Assembly: GCA_902782145.1 (NCBI GenBank)
Contig: CACZLZ010000007.1
Location: 20,204-84,203, forward strand
Direction of reading: 5' to 3'
From: an uncultured Aeromonadales bacterium
GTDB taxonomy: Bacteria > Pseudomonadota > Gammaproteobacteria > Enterobacterales > Succinivibrionaceae
Length of the DNA stretch: 64,000 nt
Shown piece by piece: positions 1 to 9,315 of this stretch. Each line of letters begins with the position of its first letter. Position 1 is the stretch's first letter. The notes below the pieces were generated by a model. The model did no database searches. It worked only from the letters and a program-made list of their open reading frames with translations, and had not been told where the DNA came from. A program made the translations under genes and the position numbers.

Positions 1-180
1 GCCGATCCGAGCCACAGGTCACCGGTGCCCTGCCCCTCACGGCATGACTCCGGCATGCGCCCGGAAAAAAAAACGCAGGGCACAGGCGCACTGCCGCCCA
101 GCCCTGTCTCATCCGCCCCGGCGCCGGCACTTGCCAGCCCTGGGCATGTTCCGGCGCCCCGCGGGACGCCGACCCGCGCC

Positions 181-948
181 TCACACGTGACGGCGCAGAT
201 CCGGCAGCCTGGCGGAGAGCCGGGGCACCGGCAGATAGCTGTCCTTCAGCCTCTGATCGTGAATATAAGTGTTGTCGATGTGGATCCGCCAGTTCCGGCC
301 CAGCTTCTCCTTCAGAAGGGCGACAATCCGGGCATAGCTGTAGGCATCCTCGGCATTGCTGTCCACATGGAAGAGGCCGTACCAGCGCTCGTTGATGCAG
401 CGCATGATCACCCCGGCGGTGTCCTCCAGATAGGCGCAGGCGGGGATCCAAAGCTCCGAGCAGGTTACCCGGCCGTTCTTCTCCTGCTCCTGATCCAGGT
501 GGTGCACCATGTTGTTCCCCTGGCCGTCCTCGCCGATCTGCCAGCCCAGGCGCAGGACGCAGGACTTCATGCTGGCGTTGCGCACCGCCTGCTCGCAGCG
601 GATCTTGTACTGGCCGTAGGACTCATTGCTGTCGGTGACGTCGCTGATGACATAGGGGCCGTTGCGGCGGTTGCTGTACACCATAGCGGTGCTGGTGAAC
701 ACCATGGGAATGGAGTTGATCCCGGCAAAATGGGACAGGAGCCCCGCCCAGCGCTCCGAGCCGTAGGCCAGGTGGACAATGCCGCACAGATCCATCCGGG
801 AGAGGAACATGTTGCTCTCATAGAGATCCTCGGGATCCACCACCTTCCGGGGCCAGGGAATGATGTCATAGCCCTGGGAGCGGGCCAGATCCGCCACCCG
901 GGGTCCCACCGTGCCGTGAAGGCCGGTTACAAGCAGTCTTCGAGACAT
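181..948 (-). CDS. Extended short-chain dehydrogenase / NAD-dependent epimerase-like protein
   Basis: The protein has 255 residues. The N-terminus carries a Rossmann nucleotide-binding loop (TGLHGTVG, about residues 8-15), and a YGQYK sequence near residue 112 matches the YxxxK catalytic pair of extended SDR enzymes of the RmlD/GalE type. The substrate cannot be named. The gene lies 34 bp downstream of pyrE on the same strand and is probably co-transcribed with it. The start is preceded by AAGGAGGAT about 6 bases away. The family call is firm; the function is unknown. Confidence 0.8.
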   Translation of the reverse strand: MSRRLLVTGLHGTVGPRVADLARSQGYDIIPWPRKVVDPEDLYESNMFLSRMDLCGIVHLAYGSERWAGLLSHFAGINSIPMVFTSTAMVYSNRRNGPYVISDVTDSNESYGQYKIRCEQAVRNASMKSCVLRLGWQIGEDGQGNNMVHHLDQEQEKNGRVTCSELWIPACAYLEDTAGVIMRCINERWYGLFHVDSNAEDAYSYARIVALLKEKLGRNWRIHIDNTYIHDQRLKDSYLPVPRLSARLPDLRRHV

Positions 949-982
949 TTGATCCTCCTTCTTCCGCCGAGACGCCCGGTCC

Positions 983-1636
983 TCAGGCCGGGGTCACGGC
1001 AGCGTATTTCCGCCGGTACTCCCGGACCGCCTCCAGGCTTGCGCTGTCGGTGCCCATCTCCTCCAGGTGGGCCACCAGATCATCCAGCCGGATGATGGAG
1101 ACCACCCGGACCCCCAGATCCCGCTCAATCTCCTGGATGGCCGAAAGCTCGCCGGTGCCCCGCTCCTGGCGGTCCAGGGACACCAGGACCCCGGCCAGCT
1201 CCGCCCCGCCCCCGCGGATGATCTCCACGGAGCCCCTGACGGCGGTACCGGCGGTGATGACGTCATCCACCAGCATCACCCGGCCCTTCAGCTCTGATCC
1301 GATGAGGCTGCCGCCCTCGCCGTGATCCTTGGCCTCCTTGCGGTTGCAGATCCAGGGCACATCCCGGTGATGGATCTCCGCCAGCTGCACCGCCGTGGCG
1401 GAGGCAATGGGGATCCCCTTGTAGGCGGGGCCGAAAAGGGCGTCATACTCAATGCCCGAGTCCTCCAGGGCGGCGGCATAATAGCGGCCCAGGCGGGCAA
1501 GATCGCCCCCGGTGCAGAAATGACCGGCATTGAAGAAATAGGGGCTGATCCTGCCGGACTTCAGGGTGAAACTGCCAAAGCGCAGCGCATTCCGGGAAAG
1601 GGCGAACTCAATGAACTCCCGCTGATAGTCTTTCAT
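983..1636 (-). CDS. pyrE: Orotate phosphoribosyltransferase
   Basis: PyrE joins orotate and PRPP to make orotidine 5'-phosphate in cytoplasmic pyrimidine synthesis. The product has 217 residues, close to the usual 213. The PRPP-binding motif [13 protein letters not shown] is intact in the C-terminal half, and the N-terminus ([20 protein letters not shown]) matches the family. An upstream in-frame ATG exists, but the start at 1636 has GGAG 8 bases before it and fits homologues. It is divergent from yicC, a pairing seen in other gammaproteobacteria, and the SDR gene follows. Confidence 0.96.
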   Translation of the reverse strand: MKDYQREFIEFALSRNALRFGSFTLKSGRISPYFFNAGHFCTGGDLARLGRYYAAALEDSGIEYDALFGPAYKGIPIASATAVQLAEIHHRDVPWICNRKEAKDHGEGGSLIGSELKGRVMLVDDVITAGTAVRGSVEIIRGGGAELAGVLVSLDRQERGTGELSAIQEIERDLGVRVVSIIRLDDLVAHLEEMGTDSASLEAVREYRRKYAAVTPA

Positions 1637-1798
1637 GATGATCTCCGCTGTTGCCGTATCCGGCGGCATGGAACCTGCTCCGGGCCCCGCCGCAGGCGGA
1701 GTCCGCCGGCGGATCCCGGAATCTCCCGGGGCAAACCGCCGCATTTGGTGTATTATATCAGCATGGGATCTTATCCGTCAGTACAGGAGGCAGCAGCA

Positions 1799-2659
1799 GT
1801 GATAAGCAGCATGACAGGCTATGCGTCAGTGGAGCGCAGGACCGCCAGTGGGACCCTCATCTGGGATCTGCGCTCAGTGAACCACCGCTATCTGGAAAAC
1901 TACTTCAAACTGCCCGACAGTCTCAAGGGCACCGAGGCGATCCTCCGGGAGCTCCTCCGCTCCGGTCTGGATCGAGGCAAGGTGGAGGCCACACTGCAGT
2001 TCAGACCCGCCGGCACCGCCGCCGGGGTGAAACTCAGCCCCGCAGCGCTCCACGCCGCCGCCATGGCCCGGCTCCTCCGGCAGGAACTGGGAGAGGACAG
2101 CGCACTGATTGATCCCGCCGCCATCCTGGCCCTGCCCGGGATCCTGGACGGGGACACCGATGACGACTCCCTTAGGAAGGAGGCGGAGGACAGTTTCCGG
2201 GAGGCTCTGGCTCAGCTGAAGGAGGCCCGGAAGCGGGAGGGAGCGAAACTGGAGGCGGTGCTCCTGTCCAAACTGGAGGCTGTGGAGGCGGAAGTGGCCC
2301 GGATCCGTGCCCTGATGCCCGAGATCCTGGCCTGGCAGCGGGAAAAACTGACCAAGGCCCTGGAGACGGTAAAGTCCTCCACGGATCCCTCCCGGGTGGA
2401 GCAGGAGCTGATCCTGGTGGCCCAGCGTCTGGACGTGGCCGAGGAGATGGACCGGCTCACCGCCCATGTCAGCGAGGTCAGGGACATTCTGCGCCGGGGC
2501 GGATCCTGCGGCCGGAAGCTGGACTTCATGATGCAGGAGTTCAACCGGGAGACCAACACCATCGCCTCCAAGTCCATCAGCACCGGAGTCACCGCCTCCG
2601 CCGTGGAACTGAAGGTGATCATTGAGCAGATGCGGGAACAGATCCAGAACATCGAGTAA
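1799..2659 (+). CDS. yicC: YicC family endoribonuclease (GTG start)
   Basis: YicC proteins are conserved bacterial endoribonucleases linked to stationary-phase stress and small-RNA turnover. I place the start at GTG 1799, which gives 286 residues and an N-terminus ISSMTGYASVE matching the family's start; E. coli YicC has 287. A strong AGGAGG (1785-1790) sits 8 bases upstream. The charged helical middle and the C-terminal block ending in MREQIQNIE are typical. It is divergent from pyrE, and gmk follows after 83 bp on the same strand. Confidence 0.92.
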   Translation: MISSMTGYASVERRTASGTLIWDLRSVNHRYLENYFKLPDSLKGTEAILRELLRSGLDRGKVEATLQFRPAGTAAGVKLSPAALHAAAMARLLRQELGEDSALIDPAAILALPGILDGDTDDDSLRKEAEDSFREALAQLKEARKREGAKLEAVLLSKLEAVEAEVARIRALMPEILAWQREKLTKALETVKSSTDPSRVEQELILVAQRLDVAEEMDRLTAHVSEVRDILRRGGSCGRKLDFMMQEFNRETNTIASKSISTGVTASAVELKVIIEQMREQIQNIE

Positions 2660-2742
2660 GCCTTCCGGGGATCCCGGGAAACTCACTCCCGCCGGATCCC
2701 GGACATCCGGTTCCACCGGAACCATCAGCGGAGCACACAGCC

Positions 2743-3375
2743 ATGAACTTTGCGGCCAACCTGTTTATCATCTCGGCAGCCAGCGGGGCGGGGAAATCCA
2801 CCATGCTCCGCCGCCTTTTTGCGGAGCTTTCCCCAGTCAGCCCCATGAAGTTTTCCGTCTCCCACACCACCCGGGCCATGCGGGAGGGGGAGACCAACGG
2901 GGTGGAATACCACTTCGTCACCCAGGAGCGGTTCCGTGAGATGATTGCGGAGAATGACTTTCTGGAATGGGCCGAAGTCTTCGGCAACTATTACGGCACC
3001 TCAAGAAGCGCCGTGGAGGAGTGTCTGTCCCAGGGAACCGACGTGTTCCTGGACATTGACTGGCAGGGGGCGCGGCAGATCCGGAAGGTCTTTCCCGGAG
3101 CCCGGTCGGTGTTCATCCTGCCCCCTGGTCTGGATGAGCTGAGAAGGCGCCTGGAGGGCCGGGGGCAGGACAGCCCGGAGATCATCGCCGGGCGCATGGA
3201 AAAGGCCCGGGGTGAGATTGTGCATTATGACGAATATGACTATGTCATCGTCAACGACGATCTGGACGAGGCCTGCCGGCAGCTGAAAGCGGTGGTCACC
3301 GCGGAGCGAACCCGCCTGTCCTGCCAGAAGATCCGCCAGGCGGATCTGATCTCCCGGCTCCTGTCCGGATCCTGA
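2743..3375 (+). CDS. gmk: Guanylate kinase
   Basis: Guanylate kinase phosphorylates GMP to GDP using ATP. The product has 210 residues, normal for the family. The P-loop SGAGKST (about residues 13-20) is intact. The GMP-binding segment FSVSHTTRAMREGETNGVEY and the LDIDWQGARQIRK motif are both clear. It follows yicC. In E. coli gmk is next to rpoZ; here rpoZ lies 6 kb away beyond gppA, rhlB, trxA and an accessory gene, so that pairing has been split. Confidence 0.96.
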   Translation: MNFAANLFIISAASGAGKSTMLRRLFAELSPVSPMKFSVSHTTRAMREGETNGVEYHFVTQERFREMIAENDFLEWAEVFGNYYGTSRSAVEECLSQGTDVFLDIDWQGARQIRKVFPGARSVFILPPGLDELRRRLEGRGQDSPEIIAGRMEKARGEIVHYDEYDYVIVNDDLDEACRQLKAVVTAERTRLSCQKIRQADLISRLLSGS

Positions 3376-3386
3376 CTTCCAAAGTT

Positions 3387-3404
3387 CCCGGCGCCGCCGC
3401 CGGG
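3387..3404. terminator. Hairpin between convergent gmk and gppA
   Basis: A 7-bp GC stem (CCCGGCG with CGCCGGG) and 4-base loop lies in the 58-bp gap between the two convergent stop codons. There is no T-tract on either side, so termination is only a possibility. Confidence 0.3.
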
Positions 3405-3433
3405 GATGAACCTGACGCCCCTGCCCCGGAGCC

Positions 3434-5095
3434 TCAGGAGGAGGAGGAGGAGGAGACAGATCCGCCGGCGCTGTTCTCAGCGTCAGGCGGAAGGAGTTCC
3501 TCCATCTTCGGGGTGTTCATAATGGCATCGTCCGTCCGGGGTTGCAGCTCCCGCCGGGCATCAAAGCTCCGGTGCTCCGCAATCTCCGTGGGCCAGCCGT
3601 TCTCATTCTGGATCCTGACCTCTGCCATAAGCTCCGATCCCCTGAGGTAATGCCCCGCCAGCCAGCCGTCGGGCAGTGTCAGGATCAGTTTGCCGTCCTC
3701 CAGGGTGAAGACAAACTTGGGGATGGTGCCCTCAGTGCGCCGGATGCACATGATGATGGCAAAGCGCAGGATCCGGGCCAGGCGGCAGGCCTGCTCAAAG
3801 GACACCGCATGCTGCCGGCGCAGGGGCTCCAGTTTGAAGCCGTCCCGCTGATTGTAAAGCAGGGCCGACAGCAGGAGCTTCTGGGCCAGGGTGAAGCCCG
3901 GCATGTCAATGTTCTCCACGATGTAGGCCGCATGCTGGGGCGCCCGGCGGTACTCAATGCACAGCCCCAGTTCGTACAGCGCCGAGGCCCGGCACAGGAT
4001 CACCCGTCCGCAGCTGTCATCCAGATCCCAGAACTGTCGCATCTGCTCGAAGATCTTCATGCTCACCGCCTCCACCCGGCGGCCCTGCTCCGGATCCAGC
4101 TGGTAGCGGGAGATCATGCTGCTGACGGTGCGCAGCTGGGCGTCCCCGAAGACGCCGCCGGTGAGTTGGCTGCTGGCGGCAATCATGCTGTACACCAGAC
4201 CCTCCCGGAGGGCCCCTCCGGCCATGACCAGTTCCCGGATCCCGAAGATCCTGAACAGCGCAATGAGCACCGCCAGCCCCGAGGGGAACACCGCCAGCCG
4301 ATCCGGCTCCAGAGAGCAGATCTGGAGGCGGTCCATGCTACCGCAGGCAACAGCCTGCTCCATGAGCTCCAGAAGCTTCTCCAGGGTCACTGTCTCGCAC
4401 TGGCCCTGGGCAATGATGATCTCCTGCAGGGCCTGGAGGGTGCCCGAAGCCCCCACGCAGATCCCCCAGCCCAAGGAGCGGTACTCCTGGGCAATGCCGG
4501 AAAAGATCCTCTCGGCCTCAGCAATGGCCTCGTCAAAGTTGCTCCGGGAAAGCTGCCGATCGGCAAAGAAACGGTTGAGCCAGGTGACACAGCCCAGGGG
4601 CAGGCTGTTCATGAGCTTGACGTCCACCCCCTCACCCAGAATGATCTCGGTGCTGGCGCCGCCGATGTCGATCACCAGGCGGTTGCCGATGCCGCTGGAG
4701 GTCCAGGACACCCCCTGGTAGATGGTCTGGGCCTCCTCAAGGCCGGAGATCACATCCACCCGGTGCCCCAGGATCTCCTCGGCCACCCGGACAAAGGTGG
4801 AGGAGTTCCCGGCGATCCGCAGGGTGGCAGTGCCCACGATCCTGATGTTCTCCGGGGGAATGTCCTGCAGCTGCTCGGCGAAGAGTCTCAGACAGTCCCA
4901 GCCCCGCTCCATGGCCTCCCGGCTGAGCATATTGTCCTGATCCAGCCCCGAGGCCAGGCGCACCCGGCGCTTGACCTTGGAGACCACCCGGATGGCCCCG
5001 TGGATCTGGCGCACCACCAGCATATGAAAGCTGTTGGAGCCCAGATCAATGGAGGCAAACAGCGGCGAAGACTGGCCGCTCTCACCGTCGTCCAT
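3434..5095 (-). CDS. gppA: Ppx/GppA family exopolyphosphatase / pppGpp phosphohydrolase
   Basis: The protein has 553 residues. Its N-terminal ASKHA fold is marked by FASIDLGSNSFHMLVV, and the second phosphate loop is VIDIGGASTEIILGEG. The HD-like C-terminal half is present, and a short Ser-rich tail encoded by GGAGGA repeats ends the protein. GppA/Ppx enzymes hydrolyse pppGpp to ppGpp and/or polyphosphate. I chose ATG 5095, which has an AGAGG-type site, over a long unconserved Pro/Ala-rich extension that would overlap rhlB. The start overlaps the end of rhlB by 14 bp. The rhlB-gppA pairing favours GppA over Ppx. Confidence 0.88.
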   Translation of the reverse strand: MDDGESGQSSPLFASIDLGSNSFHMLVVRQIHGAIRVVSKVKRRVRLASGLDQDNMLSREAMERGWDCLRLFAEQLQDIPPENIRIVGTATLRIAGNSSTFVRVAEEILGHRVDVISGLEEAQTIYQGVSWTSSGIGNRLVIDIGGASTEIILGEGVDVKLMNSLPLGCVTWLNRFFADRQLSRSNFDEAIAEAERIFSGIAQEYRSLGWGICVGASGTLQALQEIIIAQGQCETVTLEKLLELMEQAVACGSMDRLQICSLEPDRLAVFPSGLAVLIALFRIFGIRELVMAGGALREGLVYSMIAASSQLTGGVFGDAQLRTVSSMISRYQLDPEQGRRVEAVSMKIFEQMRQFWDLDDSCGRVILCRASALYELGLCIEYRRAPQHAAYIVENIDMPGFTLAQKLLLSALLYNQRDGFKLEPLRRQHAVSFEQACRLARILRFAIIMCIRRTEGTIPKFVFTLEDGKLILTLPDGWLAGHYLRGSELMAEVRIQNENGWPTEIAEHRSFDARRELQPRTDDAIMNTPKMEELLPPDAENSAGGSVSSSSSS

Positions 5096-6458
5096 AGCCT
5101 CTTCCCCTCTGGGTCCGGGTGCTATCCCGTCCGCTTCCGCTGCGGCCGGAGGAACGGCGCCGGGAATCTCCGCCGCCGCTCCGGGATCGCCGTCCCCGGT
5201 CACCGGATCCGCCGGATCCCCCGGGGCGCCGCTCCGGCCGGTCAGCGCCGTAATGAACCACATGGCGCACCACCGGAGGCTCCATCAGGGCGTCGGGATC
5301 ATAGTCCGACACCGGGATCTTGTGGCGGATGTACTCCTCAATGCGCTCCAGGTTGCACACATACTTCTCACAGGCGAAGGAGATGGCCTTGCCCGTCTCC
5401 CCCGCCCGGCCGGTGCGGCCGATGCGGTGGACGTAATCCTCGCAGTCATCCGGCAGATCATAGTTGAACACATGGGATACCTTGGGGAAGTGGAGACCCC
5501 GGGAGGCCACGTCCGTGGCCACCAGGAAGTCCAGCTCCCCATCCATGAACTGCTTCACCGTCCGTGTCCGGGAGCTCTGGGGCATGGAGCCGATAAGCAG
5601 CCCCGCCCTCAGCTCATCCGCCTCCAGATAGGAGAATACCCGCTCCGCACAGGCCCGGGTGTTGGTGAACACCATAGCCTTGTCCGGCCACTCCTCCTCA
5701 ATGAGGGTCAGCAGCAGGGGGATCTTGTCATCCAGGGAGGGGAAGAACATCTCCTCGGTCACAGTGTCCGCCGTGACATGATCTGCCGCGGCAGCAGACA
5801 CGGACACGGGATCATTCATGAAATCATAGGACAACTCCTGCACCCGGTAGCTCAGGGTGGCGGAGAACAGCATGCTCAGGCGTCTGTCCGGTGCGGGCAG
5901 GTGGCGGAAGATGAAGCGGATATCCTTGATGAAGCCCAGATCAAACATCCGGTCGGCCTCGTCCAGGACAAAGTAGCGGATGCGGCTGAAATGCACCACG
6001 TGGCTGCGGTAGAAGTCGATAACCCGGCCCGGGGTGGCAATGAGGATGTCATTGCCCTGGGACAGCCGCTTGCGCTGGATCTCCAGATCCTCACCGCCGT
6101 AGACAATGCCCACCTTGAAACCCAGATGGCGGTTCACCGCCTCGGCGTCACTGTAGATCTGCTTGGCCAGTTCCCTGGTGGGGGCCACAATCAGTGCCTT
6201 GGTGTAGTCCCGGGCAGAAAGCCGGTTCTCTTCACGATCCAGGAGAAGATGATGGAAAATGCCCGTCAGAAAGGCCAGGGTCTTGCCGGTTCCCGTCTGG
6301 GACTGGCCCTGGACATCCTGGTGGCTCACCAGAAGGGGCACCACCTTGGACTGGATCTGGGTACAGTGCTCAAATCCCAGGGAGGACAGCGCCGCTACCA
6401 GCTGGGGATGAAGACCGGTTGAGGCGAAGGTGCAACCGGTCAGCAGGTTCTCAGACAT
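5082..6458 (-). CDS. rhlB: DEAD-box ATP-dependent RNA helicase
   Basis: The 458-residue protein has the Q motif, Walker A (QTGTGKT), DEAD box (VLDEADRMFD), SAT (SATLS) and the C-terminal helicase motif HRIGRTGRAG. An Arg/Gly/Ser-rich basic tail follows, as in RhlB, the degradosome helicase that unwinds RNA for RNase E and PNPase. The context supports RhlB: gppA overlaps its 3' end, and trxA is divergent upstream as in E. coli. In E. coli rho follows trxA; here rho is about 28 kb away. Confidence 0.9.
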   Translation of the reverse strand: MSENLLTGCTFASTGLHPQLVAALSSLGFEHCTQIQSKVVPLLVSHQDVQGQSQTGTGKTLAFLTGIFHHLLLDREENRLSARDYTKALIVAPTRELAKQIYSDAEAVNRHLGFKVGIVYGGEDLEIQRKRLSQGNDILIATPGRVIDFYRSHVVHFSRIRYFVLDEADRMFDLGFIKDIRFIFRHLPAPDRRLSMLFSATLSYRVQELSYDFMNDPVSVSAAAADHVTADTVTEEMFFPSLDDKIPLLLTLIEEEWPDKAMVFTNTRACAERVFSYLEADELRAGLLIGSMPQSSRTRTVKQFMDGELDFLVATDVASRGLHFPKVSHVFNYDLPDDCEDYVHRIGRTGRAGETGKAISFACEKYVCNLERIEEYIRHKIPVSDYDPDALMEPPVVRHVVHYGADRPERRPGGSGGSGDRGRRSRSGGGDSRRRSSGRSGSGRDSTRTQRGRGYGRR

Positions 6459-6513
6459 TGCTCTTACTCTCTTATCTTACGCTTTCTTCTATTGTTTTCA
6501 CTTCAGACACACT

Positions 6514-6534
6514 GTTTATGGTAACACCATAAAC
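6514..6534. promoter_or_regulatory. Operator-like perfect inverted repeat upstream of rhlB
   Basis: Two 9-bp arms, GTTTATGGT and ACCATAAAC, flank a 3-base centre (AAC). The site lies 56 bp upstream of the rhlB start, in an AT-rich patch where a promoter would be expected. The short loop and lack of a T-tract favour a dimeric protein-binding site over a terminator. The regulator is unknown. Confidence 0.45.
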
Positions 6535-6712
6535 GGCGCCATACAAAGAGCCCGCCGGAGGGAGCGTTCCAGGCCCTGGGATCAGGGATCGGGTACCCGC
6601 GGAGCCATCTCCCGGGACAAGGCGGCACGCCAGGATCCCTCACCCTATCCCGCACCCTTTATAGGACTCCCGGCCCGGGTGTGAGATGGTTGGCAGGTCA
6701 CCCCCGGGCTTG

Positions 6713-6741
6713 TTCACAAAGGCCGCCCGATCCTTTACAAT
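6713..6741 (+). promoter_or_regulatory. Sigma-70-type promoter of trxA
   Basis: A -35 TTCACA (6713-6718) and a -10 TACAAT (6736-6741), each one mismatch from consensus, are separated by 17 bp. The predicted transcript starts near 6748, about 107 bases before the trxA ATG. Confidence 0.7.
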
Positions 6742-6854
6742 GCCAGAAGCCGGCAGGATCTGCCCACCCCGGTCCGATCCGGAAAGGCAGACCCCGGAGA
6801 GAGTCCACAGAAACTCCCGGCACCCCGGAAATCACAAACCACAGGAGACAGCAA

Positions 6855-7175
6855 ATGGCAGACATCATTGAAGTCAACGACGGCAATTTCGCCGAAAAGG
6901 TAGAGCAGGCCGGCAAGCCCGTCCTGGTGGATCTCTGGGCCCCCTGGTGCGGTCCCTGCCGCTCCATGGGCGAGGTGCTGAAGGATGTGGCCGCCGCAAC
7001 CGACAGCGTGACCATCGCCAAGCTCAATGTGGACGAGAACGAGGATACCGCCGCCCGGCTCCACGTCTCCAGCATTCCCCTGCTGGTGCTCTTCAAGGAC
7101 GGTCAGGCCGTGGCCAAGAGCGTGGGACTGATCCCCAAGGACAATGTCCTGAAGTTCATCAAAGACAACCTCTGA
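6855..7175 (+). CDS. trxA: Thioredoxin
   Basis: The 106-residue protein is a single thioredoxin domain with the WCGPC active site (Cys32 and Cys35) and the conserved cis-proline segment SSIPLLVLF. It is a general cytoplasmic disulfide reductant. The ATG at 6855 has AGGAG 7 bases upstream; a longer in-frame extension is unconserved and would include the promoter. Its position opposite rhlB matches E. coli, but rho does not follow; the downstream gene is an accessory nuclease-like gene. Confidence 0.96.
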   Translation: MADIIEVNDGNFAEKVEQAGKPVLVDLWAPWCGPCRSMGEVLKDVAAATDSVTIAKLNVDENEDTAARLHVSSIPLLVLFKDGQAVAKSVGLIPKDNVLKFIKDNL

Positions 7176-7266
7176 CAGGAGCAGGACTGTTCCCAGTCAT
7201 CACAGCATGATCCGGAAGGCCGGAGTCGGCGTCACATCCGCCCGCAGGCCGCCCGGTCAGACACCG

Positions 7267-7290
7267 GAGCCCGCACAGCAATGCGGGCTC
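7267..7290 (+). terminator. Terminator-like hairpin after trxA
   Basis: A 9-bp perfect stem (GAGCCCGCA with TGCGGGCTC) and 6-base loop lies 92 bp after the trxA stop. Only a weak TTCC follows, so termination may be inefficient or Rho-assisted. Confidence 0.5.
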
Positions 7291-7356
7291 TTCCATCTCC
7301 GGACCGGGAAAGAAATGATGGCACCGAAATGACCGAAAAAAATCACCCGATTCCCC

Positions 7357-9159
7357 ATGAGGGAGGAGGATTTTGCCAGCATCATCAACTCTGGCGCCGT
7401 CTACGTGGACAAGACCGGATCCCTGCGCCGGCTTCTGACCTCTGGCACCTCCGTTCTCCTCCTCACCCGGCCACGCAGGTTTGGCAAAAGCCTCACCCTG
7501 AACATGATCCAGAACTTTCTGGAGATGAACTACAGCGATCCATCTGACCGGAGCCGATCCGAAAAGCTTTTCCAAAATCTCACAGTTTTCAAAGAGGACC
7601 AGGAACTCTGTGAGCAGTTCATGGGGCGCTATCCGGTAATCACTATCTCCCTAAAATCCACAGATGGTCCGAATTTCAGTGCCGCCGTAGTCGGTCTGCT
7701 GGGTGAACTTACCCGGCTGGCGGAAAAATTTGAGTTTCTGCGGGGCTCCGCCAACCTTACCCCAAAAAACACCCGTTTTCTGGACACGATCACCGATTAC
7801 GCAGCTGGGGATAAGCCGCTGTTCACCAGTGACGGCACTCTTACTCCCCTGGCCCGAGGGCACATCACCGGCTTTCTCAGACAACTGACCGATCTGCTAC
7901 ACAAAGCCTACGGAACCAAAGTCTACCTGCTTATTGACGAATATGATGTGCCTCTGCAGAAGGCAAGGCTCAAGGGCTACTATGAGGACATGCTGGATCT
8001 CATGAGAGGCGTCCACGCCACCGCCCTGAAAGGCAACAACAATCTCGGTCAAGCATTTGTCACCGGATGCATGCGAATAACCTACCAAAGCATATTCACC
8101 GACGCCAACAATTTTGGCTGCAGCAATCTCCAGGACACCACCTATTCGGATCTGATAGGACTGACACTAGATGAGGTCAAGGCTCTGCTGAACACATACG
8201 GTATGTCAGACCGTCTGGCTGATGTCGTCAAATGGTATGACGGCTATCTTTTCGGCAACGATCAGATGTTCTGTCCCTGGAGTGTCCTCTGGTTTCTGGC
8301 CCAGGCCCTGAATGGCAGGAACAATCCCCGGACTTTCGAGCCGCAGAATTACTGGATCAACACTAGCGGCAACGACATTGTTGAACTCTGTATGAGACAC
8401 CCCAACCCCCAGGACTCCTGGAGAATGCAGAACCTGCTGAACGGCGGCGTTGAAGCTGTCAGCGCAAGTGAATTCACCACCTACCCAGAAATCACCACAG
8501 ACACCGATTTTGACACCTTTGCCCTCATGATGCTGCACACCGGCTATCTCACCTATGCCCGAAACACTTCTCCCATCCAGAGCATGGAGAAGGAAACCGC
8601 ATCCTCAGATGAGCAATCCCCGAAGAAACTGATCCTGGTGAAAATTCCCAATGAGGAAGTCCGGGACTACTTCCGCCAAAAAGCCCAGTACCTATTCAGC
8701 AAGAACAACCCGGTCTGGGTCCAGCAGGCCTGCCAACTGGGAAATGCTCTGTTTGCCGGGGATGTTGCCAGCAGCAAAGGTGTCATAAACCAGATGCTTA
8801 TGATCTTCATCAGCATCCGGGACACCACCCACGGAGAGAGTTACTATCATGGCTTTCTGACCGGAGTGCTGGGAACCATAGTTCCAAAGGGCGTGAACCT
8901 GAAATCCAACAGTGAAAGTGGCAGCGGGTATTCGGACATCATCCTCAGACGGCCGAACGATCGGACGGCAGTCATCCTTGAACTGAAAAAAAGCACTGAC
9001 GGCAGCCCAGCCGCCATGGAAAAGGAATGCCGCCAGGCGGTCAACCAGATCGACATGAGGCAGTATGACTTTGATCTGCGGCAGGAGGGCTACACCACCA
9101 TCAGAAAGTACGGGATCGCCTTCTGGAACAAAAACTGTGAGATCCTAATGGCGAATTGA
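7357..9159 (+). CDS. AAA-ATPase-like / PD-(D/E)XK nuclease family protein (N-terminus probably frameshifted)
   Basis: This 600-residue protein belongs to the family with an N-terminal AAA-ATPase-like region and a C-terminal PD-(D/E)XK-like nuclease fold, often present in many copies in gut anaerobes. Near the start are VYVDKTG and a Walker A-like RPRRFGKSL. Near the end are YSDIILRR and AVILELKKS, the usual spacing of nuclease Asp and Glu-x-Lys. The ATG at 7357 has no ribosome binding site. Homologues carry about 10 more residues, and these are encoded in another frame from ATG 7329 (MTEKNHPIP). A run of four Cs at 7353-7356, where three would fit, joins the two. GC is lower than in neighbouring genes, suggesting acquisition. 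The cellular role of the family is unknown. Confidence 0.8.
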   Translation: MREEDFASIINSGAVYVDKTGSLRRLLTSGTSVLLLTRPRRFGKSLTLNMIQNFLEMNYSDPSDRSRSEKLFQNLTVFKEDQELCEQFMGRYPVITISLKSTDGPNFSAAVVGLLGELTRLAEKFEFLRGSANLTPKNTRFLDTITDYAAGDKPLFTSDGTLTPLARGHITGFLRQLTDLLHKAYGTKVYLLIDEYDVPLQKARLKGYYEDMLDLMRGVHATALKGNNNLGQAFVTGCMRITYQSIFTDANNFGCSNLQDTTYSDLIGLTLDEVKALLNTYGMSDRLADVVKWYDGYLFGNDQMFCPWSVLWFLAQALNGRNNPRTFEPQNYWINTSGNDIVELCMRHPNPQDSWRMQNLLNGGVEAVSASEFTTYPEITTDTDFDTFALMMLHTGYLTYARNTSPIQSMEKETASSDEQSPKKLILVKIPNEEVRDYFRQKAQYLFSKNNPVWVQQACQLGNALFAGDVASSKGVINQMLMIFISIRDTTHGESYYHGFLTGVLGTIVPKGVNLKSNSESGSGYSDIILRRPNDRTAVILELKKSTDGSPAAMEKECRQAVNQIDMRQYDFDLRQEGYTTIRKYGIAFWNKNCEILMAN

Positions 9160-9163
9160 CTCC

Positions 9164-9184
9164 GGAGAGAGGGTCCGTCTCTCC
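9164..9184 (+). terminator. Hairpin after the nuclease-like gene
   Basis: A 7-bp stem (GGAGAGA with TCTCTCC) and 7-base loop starts 4 bases after the stop codon. It has no clear T-tract, so it is a weak terminator candidate. Confidence 0.35.
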
Positions 9185-9315
9185 CTTCTGGCGGCTTGCC
9201 CAGCACGCCTTCCAGGGGAGACAACGCAGAGACGGCATCAAAGCATGTCCTCCTGCTCCAAACTGCCTGATATGGCCGTCCACCGATTTTGCTGTGAAAT
9301 GTGTTCCGGATCATA

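Larger units (their letters stand above)
6459..6854. other. rhlB-trxA divergent intergenic region
   Basis: This 396-bp region has no credible gene. It holds the trxA promoter at its right end and a perfect 21-bp inverted repeat near the rhlB start, both listed separately. The middle is GC-rich and featureless by eye. Confidence 0.6.

Noticed and set aside
25..1095. Plus-strand open frame of 356 codons
   Set aside because: It runs antisense to the SDR gene and pyrE, has Pro/Gly/Ala-rich low-complexity content and no motif; it is a shadow frame of GC-rich DNA.
3542..5467. Plus-strand open frame of 641 codons
   Set aside because: Antisense to gppA and rhlB, which are clearly real.
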